Shown: positions 30,213-41,793 of the stretch, in pieces | Layout: each line of letters opens with the position of its first letter | Numbering within the stretch: the first letter of the stretch is position 1 | Assembly: GCA_012932865.1 (NCBI GenBank) | Contig: SAXG01000001.1 | Location: 857,693-921,692, forward strand | DNA length: 64,000 nt | Source of the DNA: Amylostereum areolatum | Lineage: Eukaryota > Basidiomycota > Agaricomycetes > Russulales > Stereaceae | Reading direction: 5' to 3' | Position numbers and translations under genes: made by a program | Notes under the pieces: generated by a model | Told to the model about the DNA's origin: nothing | Database searches by the model: none | Seen by the model: only the letters and a program-made list of their open reading frames with translations

Positions 30213-31762
30213 ATGGCGTCGTCAGACTCTGACAAATCTACACTACAGAGCATCGGTCACGACAGCGTCGAGACGTTCGTCGCTATAGTTGTAGAGACGT
30301 TCCTGTATGGTAGGTTATCTCCTCCGTCGCCTTTGCCATATATTCACCCTCCACCCCTCAGCTATCTATGCCGTCCTGGTTATCATAGCCAGTAACGCCC
30401 TCCTGTAAGTGACGCCCCTCGTATGTGGAACACCGCCTTTGACGAATACTCCCAGTCGGAAAGGTCGTACCAATGTTTCACTGATGACCTTCGTTGCTGT
30501 GATCACCATGTTCCTGCTGGACACCGGACTCTGGATTATCGATCTTCACAATTTCATCGCTGAGATTAGCATCACGCTCATTTCTTCCTCTGACGACTCT
30601 CTCGCGGACAAGTACGACAGCGTCGATAGCGCAACGCTCCCTTTGATCTCGGCTTCGAACCCGATGTATGCATACATGGTATGTGGTTTCTCCACAAGAG
30701 TCACACCGAGCTTATCGGTCCAAACCTAGTCCCTTATTGGAGACGCTATCGTCATATGGCGCGTGACCGTGTTTTGGTCGAACGGAAAGGAACGGTGGGT
30801 CCTTGTGGCTCCCCTAGCCCTTCTACTGGCTTCCATTAGTGCGTGCCAGAATGTTACCTGTTCCGCGATACAATCCCAAATCATAATCCTATTTATGTCT
30901 GTTGTTCTAGTATCAGCGATTTTGTTGACGTTCTGCGCCGCCCGACTCGGCACCGAAATCGTGCTTGGCAACTTTGACCATCCGGCGTTTTGCAAGAATA
31001 TGCAGACGGTGTCTTACAGTTCTGCCGTGGCCACCACTGCCGTTGCGACGCTTTTGATTCGGCTACAAGACCTGGTAATGTCTTATAATGAGGTTATCCA
31101 ACGAACATAGCAGCTTGACGAGCAGCGTAGGGAACACCGGCAGAGGATTCACAAAGACCTCACCAGTGCGGCGCCGAGAACACGAGTGGAGAAAATCATG
31201 GTTATACTCGTCGAGTCCGGTGTACTCTACTTCTTGTTCTTCGTACGTAGCCTCCTCCGATGCCAGAATTGGGACTGATGTCCTTCACGCAGCTGGAATC
31301 TGTGATATCCAGCTCTGGTAACTTGACCGACAAAGAAGGGGCGACGCCGACTCTGGCCTTTGCATCCACCGTCTACGAGTACATGACGAGTCACATCGTC
31401 GTGCGTGCCGCCTTTTCTGATTTCCAGAATCATCACTCGCTTACTGTTTATTCTTATAGGGTATCTACCCTACTATAATCGTCGTCCTTGTCAACTGGCA
31501 AAAGTCCTATATCGACACGACAACCAAGAGCACGATCACGCCAAATCACGTTCTACACCTCCCACACGACACGAGCCATGCCGAGTCAAGCACGTATTGG
31601 GGCAGCGCACGTGGCGGCGTGAGTTCGAGGCGCAACATCCCTGACGCCAGCCTGAACGAGCTGCACACAGTGTCATCGGGTGTGGACGACAATGGCGAGG
31701 TAGGACGGGACGAGTTCGTGGACGAGACGAAGGCCATCGATTCGAGTCCCTCGATTGTCTAA
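30213..31762 (+). CDS. Multi-span membrane protein of an agaricomycete-type family
   Basis: I recognise the general pattern of an expanded basidiomycete family of about seven membrane spans, but no function is known to me. Exon 1 begins MASSDSDKSTLQSIGHDSVE. It is joined in phase to IYAVLVIIASNALLRKGRTN, then TFVAVITMFLLDTGLWIIDL, SLIGDAIVIWRVTVFWSNGK, RWVLVAPLALLLASISACQN, IIILFMSVVLVSAILLTFCA, and later KIMVILVESGVLYFLFF and IVGIYPTIIVVLVNWQKSYI. The short W-I-D-L-H and G-D-A-I-V-I-W-R motifs at span ends are typical of this group. The C-terminus is a cytosolic Ser/Thr/acidic tail ending DSSPSIV at the stop 31760-31762. A receptor or sensor role is only a guess. Confidence 0.65.
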
Positions 31763-32675
31763 TATTTGTGCAAAGGATTTGCGACTGCATTGGGACTACG
31801 CCTTGAGCCTGGTTTGTCCCACCGATGATGATTTACCGCCGCATGAATGGGGTCTGTGCTTTCCTTTCGATCTGGATGTATTCCGCCTACTTATGTTACG
31901 GATGGCAGTCAGGGGTGTCTTATATATTGATACGTGCGGGGAAATGGATATCTATTGATGTACAGTACTTGGGCATACTTACCGCTAGGGTCCGTTGTCG
32001 TCGGATGGTCATTTCCGCGCAGGCCTTCAAGATCATGTCACTTGGAGGGATAGGAACGATGATTGCTAAGGGAATGAGGATTAGGAGCCTCCGCCGAGAG
32101 TCCGGCGGCAACGTAGGAACACTCCAGCGGTTATTGAGGAATGTGAAGGAGCTGCTGGACATAGCAATCAAACCACTTGAGTCGATCAAGAGTCAGGTAG
32201 GGATCAAAATCTTGCAGGATCACTAGGCGGAGGGGGCGAGGCGACCGCATTCGTCTACTCCTCATTCATCACTTCAGCGGTCCACCCCGATGGAGCGAAA
32301 CTACGGTCACCATAACAAGCCAGGTTCTGATATGTTACTGTACGAAGGCTGTAGGAGAGAGTGCAGCGCCACAATTGAGAACATACTTCGGCATTTACCG
32401 GCGAGCGTCGGAACGCTCGCAGCTACCAACAATACTTACATGGACATCATCACCATCCTTTCCCAGCCGAGCCGTGTCAACGTGTCGATGATGGTCAAAA
32501 TGGAATGCGTTGGCTGTGTCCCACTTCCGCCTTAAAGTTCCGGTAGGCGAGCAAAAGGGCGCCCGCAAGACCCCTTTGCTCGTCCTTGGCCTTCAGAGTG
32601 CGTTCTTTTTCCATTCCCCCATCCGTCCGAACATGCACTGAGATTGGTGTCGTGTTTCGATGAGCAGACGCTCTC
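31763..32675. other. Intergenic region
   Basis: There are two overlapping antiparallel open frames near 31825-32226 and one near 32290-32535. None shows a recognisable domain or a credible intron chain. Nothing else was seen. Confidence 0.4.
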
Positions 32676-33933
32676 ATGCTGTGGCCCCATTCCACCTTCG
32701 GTGCTTTTCTCGCCTTGTACGAGGGGTTTTGGTTTATTGCGGCGAGCAGTGGGACTACTGCCGCGGCAGCGACGATAGCTCCCAAAGTGGTCATTGTCGA
32801 TTTCGTGCGTCTTTTCCTCGCTTTTATCACTCTCTCACTCACGACTCTCCATATAGTACAACGATGAACAAAATGCCTGGTATGGAATCCCCGAATTTGA
32901 TCTCCTCGCCCAGAACATCTCCGTTCCCGGTCTCTCCATGCGTTATCCAGACGCCCACTGCACTCAAGATGGCTTCGTCTGTCAAATCGTTACCGATGAA
33001 GGCGAAATCAACGCGGCGACAACCGCCTTAGCCCTCGTTCTCTCCCCTTCCTTCAACCTCACGCAGACCTACTTTCTCCTCGCCGGCGATGGCGGTATCA
33101 GCCCCAAAGTTGGTACGATAGGCTCCGTAACATTCGCTCGATATGCGGTCCAGGTCGCCCTCCAGTACGAGTTCGACGCACGTGAGAAACCCGCCAACTT
33201 TTCCACCGGCTATGTCCCGCAAGGCACGACCGCGCTCGGCGCATACCCCCTCTACATCTACGGCACTGAAGTCTTCGAACTCAACGACGACCTGCGCCAA
33301 CGTGCCATCCAGTTTGCACAGCAAGCGTCACTCAATGACACCGCAAGCGCGCAGGCGTACCGCGCCAATTATGCGAATGTTTCCGACTTCGCCGCCGCAA
33401 CGACCGCGCCGTCGGTGATCGGGTGCGATACGGCGACGTCGGACGTCTGGTGGTCCGGCAGCCTTCTAGGCGAGGCGTTCGAGAATACGACCAAGCTGTT
33501 TACGAACGGGACGGGCAGTTACTGCTCGACACAACAGGAGGACAATGGTGTGCTCGAGGCGCTCCTGCGTGGCGCCGTTGCACGACGCGTCGACTTCTCA
33601 CGCGTCATGATCATGCGTACCGCCTCGGATTTCGACCGGCCGTACTCGGGGCAAGACGCATCAGACAACCTGTTCTTCGGGCAAGATGCGGGATACGATG
33701 CGGCGGTCCTGAACATTTACCTTGCAGGTGTCAAGGTTGTCCAAGGGATCTTGGACGGGTGGAACGAAACGTTTCAAGCAGGCGTGAAGCCGTCGAACTA
33801 TATCGGGGATATTTTGGGCTCGCTGGGTGGCGCACCGGACTTTGGACCAGGGAATGCATTTAATGGGGCAGCACCACCTCCGTCGCAGACGTCCGCGGTG
33901 TTGCTGAGGAGGAGGAGGGCTACGGCGGGGTAG
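32676..33933 (+). CDS. Purine nucleoside permease-like protein (NUP family)
   Basis: NUP-family proteins are linked to purine nucleoside uptake in Candida and resemble nucleoside phosphorylases in fold. A short first exon (32676-32804) with a hydrophobic N-terminus (TFGAFLALYEGFWFIAASSG) ends in APKVVIVDF. One 52-nt intron (32805-32856) leads into a single long exon. The family core is YNDEQNAWYGIPEF, ISVPGLSMRYPDAHCTQDG, VCQIVTDEGEINAATTALAL, TYFLLAGDGGISPKVGTIGS, VTFARYAVQVALQYEFDARE, FSTGYVPQGTT and YGTEVFELNDDLRQRA. It continues through RVMIMRTASDFDRPYSGQDA to an Arg-rich end at 33931-33933. The N-terminus could be a signal peptide or anchor. Whether it transports or cleaves nucleosides cannot be told from sequence. 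Confidence 0.82.
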
Positions 33934-34572
33934 GTGGACCGCTTCCGCGACGCTCTCGCCGTGGCATAAGCCGGGCTAACGCGACTTGGAAGTCTGCGTG
34001 TTATGGACGTTGGCCACCTCTGCTTTGGGGCGATTCTGGGATTTTGGAGTTCGGCCAACATCCTTGTTCATTTTGGATAGATATTGAACACAGGACATCT
34101 GTATTTTATCTGCTTATAGAGGACAATTAGATATGTACGGAGGGGGAGAGATTTGGGAAGGCTCCTATACCCATGTACGAATATTCGCAACCGGATTTCA
34201 GCCTATACCGACTTCTGACCCCCGCCGAGTTTTTAGTACATCGCAGGTGTTCAGGCCGAAGGGACTCACGTGCACGAGAGACTCGAGTCGACGGTGGCGA
34301 TCTTCCCCGCGTTCTCCGTCTTGCGGTCTTCCTTCTCCCTTTTACTTGGTCCCTCATTCAGTCCTGGTGTCATCCACCTAGTCATTGGGCTTCGCCTGCT
34401 CTGTATTTCCACAAATCGTGGACTTTCCAAGGATGGCACGCTCCCAATCACTGTCACCTTCTCCGATGTTTCTCCTCAGGCCCGACCACGCGATACTTGT
34501 CCCGCACGCTTTGTCTATAAAATCAGCCACGGTTCAACTCGATGTCCCCCCGTCTTGGCCGTTTATCTCCTC
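33934..34572. other. Intergenic region, promoter of the second GH5 gene
   Basis: No gene is seen. Overlapping open frames upstream of 34573 run into the coding frame but precede the TATA box. Confidence 0.45.
34516..34522 (+). promoter_or_regulatory. TATA box of the second GH5 gene
   Basis: TATAAAA lies 57 nt before the ATG at 34573. It supports that ATG as the start, although the same frame is open further upstream. Confidence 0.6.
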
Positions 34573-36606
34573 ATGAAGCTCGTCATATCTGCTTTGATCG
34601 CGGCCGTGGCTACTCATGCCATCTCTCTCCCTCCCGAAGTCTCCGCCTTCACAGGACTCTCTCCACAACAGCTCCGTGGCCTGATGCCTACAAACCATCC
34701 AGTTCTACGCGCGGCATGCGCCGTCAATGACACCTCGGACGGAGTCTTTACCGGTCCATCCACACCCGACCACGAGGGTATCCTCAAACGCAACTCGTTC
34801 GTTCGCAGGTCTGTCTCGGCGCACTCCCGGGATATGTCTCTCTCATGACTTGGCCAGAGAAGGAACCAGACTCACACTTCTGGGCCAAGATTTCCGGTTC
34901 GTTGGATCCAACATTTACTGGCTTGGCCTGGACGAGAATGTCATGTGAGCACCTCCTTCCGTACCTTATACGCTCACCTCAATGCCAGAACGTAGCCCGG
35001 ATCCAGCGTATCCCAGCAAAACTCGTGTGCTCGAGGCATTCGCAGATGTTTCGGTTGGTTCGTTTTTGTATGCTTTGGGAAGTGCGGTGTTAAAATTCCA
35101 CGTCTAGGTCATGAAAGGCACCACAGTTCGAGGGCATACGCTCGGGATTTCCGTTGGTAACCCGCTCAGCGTTGAACCTGATTTAGATGTGTTCAATGAC
35201 GATGCATATGAGCCAATCGATTTTGCCATCGCCGCTGCGCGCATATACGGTCTCAAGGTGCGCGTCTTTCCTCGATTTAGCCTTCGTCCTCAACTTATTG
35301 GTCTCTGCCAGCTTCTCATTCCTCTGGTTGACAACGTAAGTTCCACCGTATCTTCATGATTGTCGACGGGCTAAACTGTCCCCAGTATAACTATTACCAT
35401 GGAGGGAAATACCAGTTCATCGCCTGGCATAACATCTCGTTCGAAGGCACAGGCTCGAATATTACTCCACCAGATGTCGGTGCATTCTTCTATAACACCA
35501 CCGAGATCGTCGATAGCTTCAAGCGGTACATCACAAACCATCTCAACGTGGGTTGTATTGTTTCTTTACACCGTTTCGCCATGGTCAACAAGCGCGTTAG
35601 CACGTTAACCAATATACCGGAATCGCACTCAAAGACGACCCTACTATCCTTGGTGCGTCGTTTCCGGCCTGCATACTTGTATCGTCTTTGAGTATCAAGC
35701 ACAGCTTGGGAGTCTGGAAATGAGCTTTCAGGCGCCCGATTTGGTGACGGACCTGCCCCTGCGGCATGGACGCATGAGATCGGGACATTGGTGAAGAGCC
35801 TGGCACCCAACCAATTATTCATGGATGGATCCTGTTCGTTCTCCTTCTCATCCTTGTGTTGAGTATTGACGTTCTTCATCAGACGGGATATTCCCCGAGA
35901 CGTTGGTCAATGAGGTCGTGGACATTTTGTACGTGAATTTTTGATTCGGTGACCTGTATGCGTCGCTGACAGCAGATACTTTGTAGCGGCGACCACTTCT
36001 GTCAGTCGTGCTTTAGTCATCTGTGCGTGTCTAGTTGCAAGCTCACACTACATTCATCGTGCCAGATCCACCAAACATCACACGACTGACGCAAGGTATG
36101 GATCTCGTTACCGCAGCGGGGCGAAACTACGTTGCAGGAGAATACGATTGGACAGGGCTCGTACGTGCTTTCTACCTAGTCCCACTCAACCCCCTCCTCA
36201 TCCCGCCGAACGTGCGCAGAATGGCGGCGACGATCTTTCGACCTTCCTCTCCACTATCCATCGTGCTAGCGTCAAGCCCGGCGACGCCTTCTGGTCGCTT
36301 TTCGGGCACGACGATGCGTGCTGCAATTACGTAGAGCACACCGACGGTGAATCTTTTTACTACCTCCGCCAGGACAACGGCACGCTCGCGAACGCGCCCG
36401 CGGACATTTTCTTGGAACGCGGGAAGGTACTCGTAGCCCACGCCGCGGAGATGGCAGGTGAAGCGGGTCAGTTGCGCATTCCTTTGACCTATGATCGCGT
36501 GGTTGATGATATCGTTTGTTGGACAGCGCCAGAAAGGATGCCCGCGGTCGCGTGTCCGCAGACAGCATTCCCGCCTGACCTCGTTCCACCTGGCTTCCCC
36601 ATATGA
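34573..36606 (+). CDS. Secreted GH5 glycoside hydrolase, mannanase-like, no CBM
   Basis: The protein starts with a signal peptide (MKLVISALIAAVATHAISLP) and a short propeptide-like part. After an intron at 34810-34857 the GH5 fold begins: REGTRLTLLGQDFRFVGSN, then IYWLGLDENV, IPDPAYPSKTRVLEAFADVS, VMKGTTVRGHTLGISVGNPL, DDAYEPIDFAIAAARIYGLK, YNYYHGGKYQFIAWHNISFE and ALKDDPTILAWESGNELSGA, which carries the acid/base glutamate in NE. ETLVNEVVDIL and SDHFYPPNITRLTQGMDLVT follow, with the probable nucleophile in YVAGEYDWTG. The last exon is Cys/Trp-containing and ends VPPGFPI at 36604-36606. The motif order resembles fungal mannan-active GH5 members other than the CBM1 enzyme at 13047. Substrate specificity is inferred. 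Confidence 0.78.
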
Positions 36607-36778
36607 AAATCGACCACGCCGATCCACTACTGAGTTGCCCTGCGTCATAGGTAGTAAAAGTGGCCCGGTCGTGGGCGTCCAGATACTGAGTCCTGTATGT
36701 TATTATATATGCATGGTCAGTTGAGGGACGCGAATATGAATAGGCCTGTTTACCCTTCCTGCGTCGTCCACAGGTATT

Positions 36779-38499
36779 CTAAGACGTCCCCTTCCCCTTT
36801 AAATCGTTCATGGCTCGTTGTACTTCCAATCGTTCCAGCACTGCTCGATGTAAGCTTGACTTGCTGGAGCGAGCTTTGCCCTTCCCATCCACAGGTATGG
36901 CGGAAGGCCCGTCCTCCATTTTTTGGTTGCTATCGCCCGGATCTTTTGGTGCACTGGATGTAAGGTGCGATGCGACGATGATGGGTGTCGGACGAGGTGG
37001 AGGTGGCCACTGTCGACTTATGAGTTTCATTCGTGGGCAAGTTCGTTCAGAAACAACGTACCCCGCGACGTGGTTGGTTGAAGTGCAGCGCGGCCCAAGG
37101 CGGATATTCGCGTTCGAGGTTGATAATGTGATCTTCCAAGAACTTGAGCCGAACGGCCAGTGAAACTGGGGGCGACGGGACTGCAGGGATTCCAAACCTG
37201 CATCAGGTGCGGCACTGAAGATATGCTAGGAGGAACGGACCATAACGAACGGCTAGATGTGTTTCCAGATTACTCATGCGCTCGTCAAAGGCAGGATGGC
37301 GCTCTTTTGTCCAGCCGTCATCTTCTCCCGACCGCGAGGGGGTCTGCTCGAGCTTTCCTCCACGTGTTCCAGACTTCATCGTCCGCCGTAACGGACCTTC
37401 TTCGTTTTTCGCCACGTCGAACTTCATCATAACGTCGCGGTCGATGGTCTTCGCATCAGCGCGCGCACACGACGATTCATCGGGCGAATCGCCGGATGCA
37501 AGGCGCCGTCGCTTGGCCTGGTGGAGGAATTCTGCGCGATTGGATGCGTCATTACGGGCGCGGCTGCGGGCAAGGAGTAAAGATATGGACTTGTTGATCT
37601 GATTTCAGGTTTGGTCAACACGGGTAAGTTCCTCGCAGACTCATACGGCCTTACCTCTCCGGGCGATCGTACTTCCGCATCCTTTTCAACGTGCATATAA
37701 TCGAGTTTTCGCTCTTCCAACGGCCTTGTAGGTGCGCCATCTGCCGCAGAACTTGCAAATAATCTCTAGTGTCGCTGCGTCAGGGGGTTCCCCTCAGATC
37801 GACAGAATACGGACGTACCGAGATGTTTTGACTGAGAGCCTCCAGCGCCGACGGTACCGCTTTCCCCTCCCACTCCGGGTTGATTGTCAGCATATCCGCC
37901 TCGAATCCCTTCAACGTTTGGGAAAGCCCTAATTGTGTGAAGAAAGCGCTGAGCGCAGCGTCCCAGTGGTGAGGAAGATCCCGTGGGGGTGGGCTGGGAG
38001 ATGGAGTACGTGGGCGAGTTTTAGGGGGTGGCCGAGGTGAAGGTTTCGCCTGAGATTGTCGCGGCGCGGAGGGTGTGGTCGGTGGGGGGCAGTGTTGCGC
38101 TCCGGGTAGATATTGTGGGTACTGGAATGAGGGAGACGCGATATATGGTTGTGGTTGCTGTTGTTGTTGAGCGTAAATGCCACCATAAGGATAGGCATTC
38201 GTAGACCACGGTTGTGCCGTCCATTCTCCGGTGTAACTGTACGGCGACTGTGTTGAGTTGAAGGGTATGTGACCTGGTGCTGGAGCAGTGAGTGAAACAG
38301 CCTGGCTGGGAGGCTGTTGAGGTATCTGCGTGTTTGTGCCTGAGACAGGTCGACTGGTGGGGGGTAAGGCAGTCGGATGCGTGACGCTGTGCGAAGACGT
38401 TGACGACGAGGTGGCGTCTGATGAAGGGGGCCCTTGCATACCGGTCCAGCTAGATAAACATGCCTTTGAAAGCAGATTTTCAATGGCAAGACGCGACAC
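36779..38499 (-). CDS. Conserved fungal protein of unknown function with a C-terminal MAP-like motif block
   Basis: I do not know a function. The N-terminal exon is Pro/Gln/Ser/Tyr-rich and looks disordered (GIYAQQQQQPQPYIASPSF, PSPSPPP). It ends in a helical part, DAALSAFFTQLGLSQTLKGF, EADMLTINPEWEGKAVPSAL. Further exons give RDYLQVLRQMAHLQGRWKSE, a basic HQAKRRRLASGDSPDES, and the conserved-looking C-terminus SNLETHLAVRY-VPSPPVSLA-VRLKFLEDHIINLEREYPPW-AALHFNQPRRG and WPPPPRPTPIIV, with the stop at 36779. Exons join in phase across introns at about 37700-37780, 37560-37640, 37170-37215 and 37010-37070. The frame at 38499 begins with a non-ATG codon, so a further 5' exon is likely. Basic patches suggest a nuclear protein. 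Confidence 0.6.
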
Positions 38500-38946
38500 A
38501 ACGCGCTCACGTGTTCGATCTCACGAGTTCGCCTTCCTTTTGAAAATGCAATTCTATTATTTCTGCATCCTCGCGGAGCTCATTCACTAAAGCAGAGGTT
38601 TGACCACGACATAAAGCCTCTCACTAACGCTCCTCGAACATACACTTACTGTGATCAGAAACAACACTAAGGAGCAAGACAATCGCAAGACAAGGTCAAG
38701 ATAGCATTCCATACGCGATTAGGAGGGACAGGGTCGGAGGAGTGTGCACGAGCTAATAATTTGAGAAGGTCATATATTTCTCCATAAAGTCATCACCGTC
38801 AGCTTCGTGCATGACCACCGGTAGTGACTCGTTGAACCCTTGTTTCTGGGGTGGCTGTTTTATTGATGAATGAGGGGAACGGGAATGGCTCCAATCGGGG
38901 TAGCGCTTCGAAATGTGCGGACAATGTCAATCGGAGAACTGTGGCC

Positions 38947-40013
38947 TTAATTGTAGAGCCGACCCACCTTTTCAGAACCCTCGTAAAGCAACGCGCTGTG
39001 GGACAATGACTCATGATGCCCTGGTGATGGCTGCAATCCCACAACAGCGTAGGACGGTGAAAGCCCCGCCATGGGTCCGCCTCCTGACATCTTCTCCTTC
39101 CTAATTTTGCGCTGCGGCGTGTACTTATACTCGGGAAACAATCGTTCGTGCTCCGCCTTGACTTTAGCTGCTAAAGACGCGTATCGGTCCTTGACGACAT
39201 CGGGTTCATCGCCCCACATCTTGGCCACTGTTCGCGAGTAATCTGTCTGTTTGCCTGAACGTCCAGCAGCTTCGTCCTTCCGCTTGAGAGTTTTGACCGT
39301 GTCCATTCTATAAAGCATAAAAGGGTTGAGTGGCCTCTTTACCTTGTCGTGCGCGACGGGTGATCTTGGGCGATGACTTTTCGGGCCAGGGTCGCGGATG
39401 TGACCAAGGTCCCTCAGGTAGATAATAGATGGGAGAGGATAAGACGAGCGATGTGCGGGCGAAGGAGGGGAAGGTGGCGGCGGCGACGGTTGTTGGCGTC
39501 GGTATGAAGGGGATCGCATTTGCATAGACATATCTCTGTCCAACGCGAGCCACGTTCATAAACAAATGTTAAACCAAAAGCGTCAGATCATTCCATGAGA
39601 GAAGTGGGCACTTACGGCAACAAGGAGCTAGGAGAAGAGGCGAATGGCTCGACGTTGACTCGGAAAAGGGGAAAGGGAAGATCGCTCTCAGCCGGCCCTT
39701 CCTGTTTACTTATATCGGGCTCGAGGGATGTATTGCCAGGCGGCACCTTTGCGTAGACTCTGCGCGGCGGGATTTGTCTGACCTGGGAGGCAGAGAAATG
39801 GGATCCATAATGAGGTTTGCCACCGTACAAATGGTGGTTGATGAGACGCAACAGATCACCATCGTGTTGCCAAAAGACAATGTATGAAAGGCGAGGCCAC
39901 TCAGGGTGGCCAATAGTGACTGCCTGCCCCAAGGACAGAGGCGCTGCCAGTGCCTCTTGCTGCGCATCCAAAGACGTTATTCTTGGGAAGATGCGAAAAT
40001 GCAACGACGGTTC
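38947..40013 (-). CDS. HMG-box DNA-binding protein
   Basis: The exon ending at 38947 encodes a MATA-type HMG box: DKVKRPLNPFMLYRMDTVKT, then RKDEAAGRSGKQTDYSRTVA, KMWGDEPDVVKDRYASLAAK and VKAEHERLFPEYKYTPQRK. It is preceded by a Pro/Ser/Arg-rich stretch. An upstream exon (about 39613-40013) joins in phase across an 82-nt intron and adds about 130 residues containing WPRLSYIVFWQHDGDLLRLI and YGGKPHYGSHF. That upstream exon begins after a good acceptor (CCACAG), so the true start lies further upstream. Alternatively translation starts at the ATG at 39531. HMG-box proteins bind and bend DNA as transcription factors. No mating-type genes (HD pairs, pheromone receptors) are nearby, so a mating role is not implied. 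Confidence 0.72.
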
Positions 40014-41151
40014 CTGTGGACTAGAGGCTTCTAGAGGTCAAGCTTCAAGCTTCAAGTCTCGTCACTTGAACTCGTCAGGTAGGAAACATGGAACGTACAA
40101 GTAGCTCGAAGGCAACTGGCAAAGACTCAAGAGCGCTGCGCTGCCACGCGAAAATGGTCATGTGTCTTAGTAGTGCGGGCGTTTAGAATTTAGAATTCGA
40201 ACACCCGCTTCGGTCCATTCTCCATACAACTCGTGCACTTCACATGTTTATGAAAGGCCTGCAAGCCGCCGCTCGTATTCCTATCAACAACAGGTCCCCA
40301 TCGTGGCTGTTTGCTCCTTCATGCGTTCAGTATCGGAAGCATGGAATTCCTTGTGACAGGGCATGTGTTGACGTTCGCTACTGGCAACGAGAGCATTCTG
40401 GAATATGGCCATCCTGGTCTCAGCCTGTAGCCTGCTCTATCGTCCTCGGGCACAACGTGGAGATATGTTTTATCATGGTCGTGGGATGTTTCTCCGGTGT
40501 CCTTCCTCGAATCACTGACGGCTACGTTTTCCAGACGACACCGAAATGAATCGCCGTTGGTTCTCAAGCTTCTATCAGACCAATGCAGCCATTCGGTCAT
40601 TGTTCTCGTCTTACAACTCCTTTATCGGACATCTCAAACCTATGATCAGTGCCCTGTTAAGTACGTACAGTACACGCGGAGCCCCTCATCGGTGACAAAA
40701 TAGCTTCCATTGTTCGCTTTGTTTCGATCCTAGGAAGTTTCCAACGCCCTCATAGTGTTTGTGACTCACTATAATACGTTTCTTTCCACCAATGGTCATT
40801 GAGCACAGGTTCTGCCTAAATGCCGTATGTGCTATCTTCCTGAGGCGATGTCCTTGCTTCTCCCTTGCACACAGCGACGCTCGATACTCATAAAAAGGAC
40901 GCCCTCCTGTCCCAGGGCTCATCAACGTTTTCCCCGCTTTCATATACAGCAGTACCAAACTCTCTTTCTTGCTGACACTGCCCGCCTAATGCTCAGCGGT
41001 TCCCAGCTTCAGATCGCAGCAGTTATCGGTAGACGTGATGCGGCGCCGAGAATCCTCAAAGGCACTATATAGGCAGGCTGTGAGTGCTTTTCGGAGCCCC
41101 ATGACAGTTTCACGTCGACTGACCCAAGTCCTTACATAGCTCCTGAGCTCA
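40014..41151. other. Divergent intergenic region
   Basis: This region carries the 5' flank of the HMG-box gene, with a direct-repeat motif at 40038-40058 shared with 62500-62520. It also has a TATATA motif near 41065, upstream of the small ORF. Short frames at 40244-40703 and 40827-41072 have no recognisable domain. Confidence 0.4.
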
Positions 41152-41667
41152 GCCGTACGAGTCGATGCGTATGCACCTTCCGCAGGCCAATCGTCTCGGT
41201 CGTCGCCCCCCGAATATCATCCAGGACTCAGCACCGTGGACGAAGACGAAGACAACCGGCCATTCGACCTCGATGTCCCCGCAGATACTATGACCAACCC
41301 ACGCACTCAATATTACGGGTACAACGTCACCGATGAATGGATAGCAGACTATGTTCGGCGATGCACGGGTGTGAAGCTTACGCAGGCAGAGGCCGAAAAC
41401 TTGCATCCCGCGCGTGCAATGATAACCGCTCTTCAGCGCGAGACGGGAATCAAGACGCTCATGTTTCGCACCGCCTGCCCCGACGACAACTCGCCCAGAG
41501 TGTATACATGGGACGACCCCCCGCGGGTTCCCGTTGTATCGCTCTGCTCGAACGAAGACACAATATTCCAATACCGACCTTCACTCAAGCAGGTGCAACG
41601 AATGACGACAATGATCGGGTCTAGTCCGCGGTGGTGGTTGGACTCCTGGTGGTACGACGCGGTCTGA
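41152..41667 (+). CDS. Small acidic protein of unknown function
   Basis: The frame is open from just after a possible acceptor (TTACATAG, about 41129-41136) to the stop at 41665-41667. It encodes about 170 residues with an acidic start (STVDEDEDNRPFDLDVPADT) and a compact Trp-rich end (SPRWWLDSWWYDAV). The first in-frame ATG is internal (MTNPRTQYYGYNVTDEW), so either translation starts there or a 5' exon is missing. The composition is protein-like and has no signal peptide, membrane span or known domain. I could not assign a family. Confidence 0.45.
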   Translation, partial: AVRVDAYAPSAGQSSRSSPPEYHPGLSTVDEDEDNRPFDLDVPADTMTNPRTQYYGYNVTDEWIADYVRRCTGVKLTQAEAENLHPARAMITALQRETGIKTLMFRTACPDDNSPRVYTWDDPPRVPVVSLCSNEDTIFQYRPSLKQVQRMTTMIGSSPRWWLDSWWYDAV

Positions 41668-41793
41668 GTTGGGGGTCAACGCTATTGCCGTTCACGAGGA
41701 TTGTTATATTGGTGACATGTCATTACAGGGACGTTGAACTGAGAAGTGGTTGTTACGTGTTCGAGAAGAACATGGTTCATGGTCATGCCCCTC

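Noticed and set aside
31825..32226. Overlapping antiparallel frames of about 130 and 90 codons
   Set aside because: Neither has a domain, signal or splice chain; treated as intergenic.
38947..40013. Mating-type locus because of the MATA-type HMG box
   Set aside because: No homeodomain pair, pheromone receptor or pheromone precursor in the window. HMG-box proteins have many other roles in basidiomycetes.
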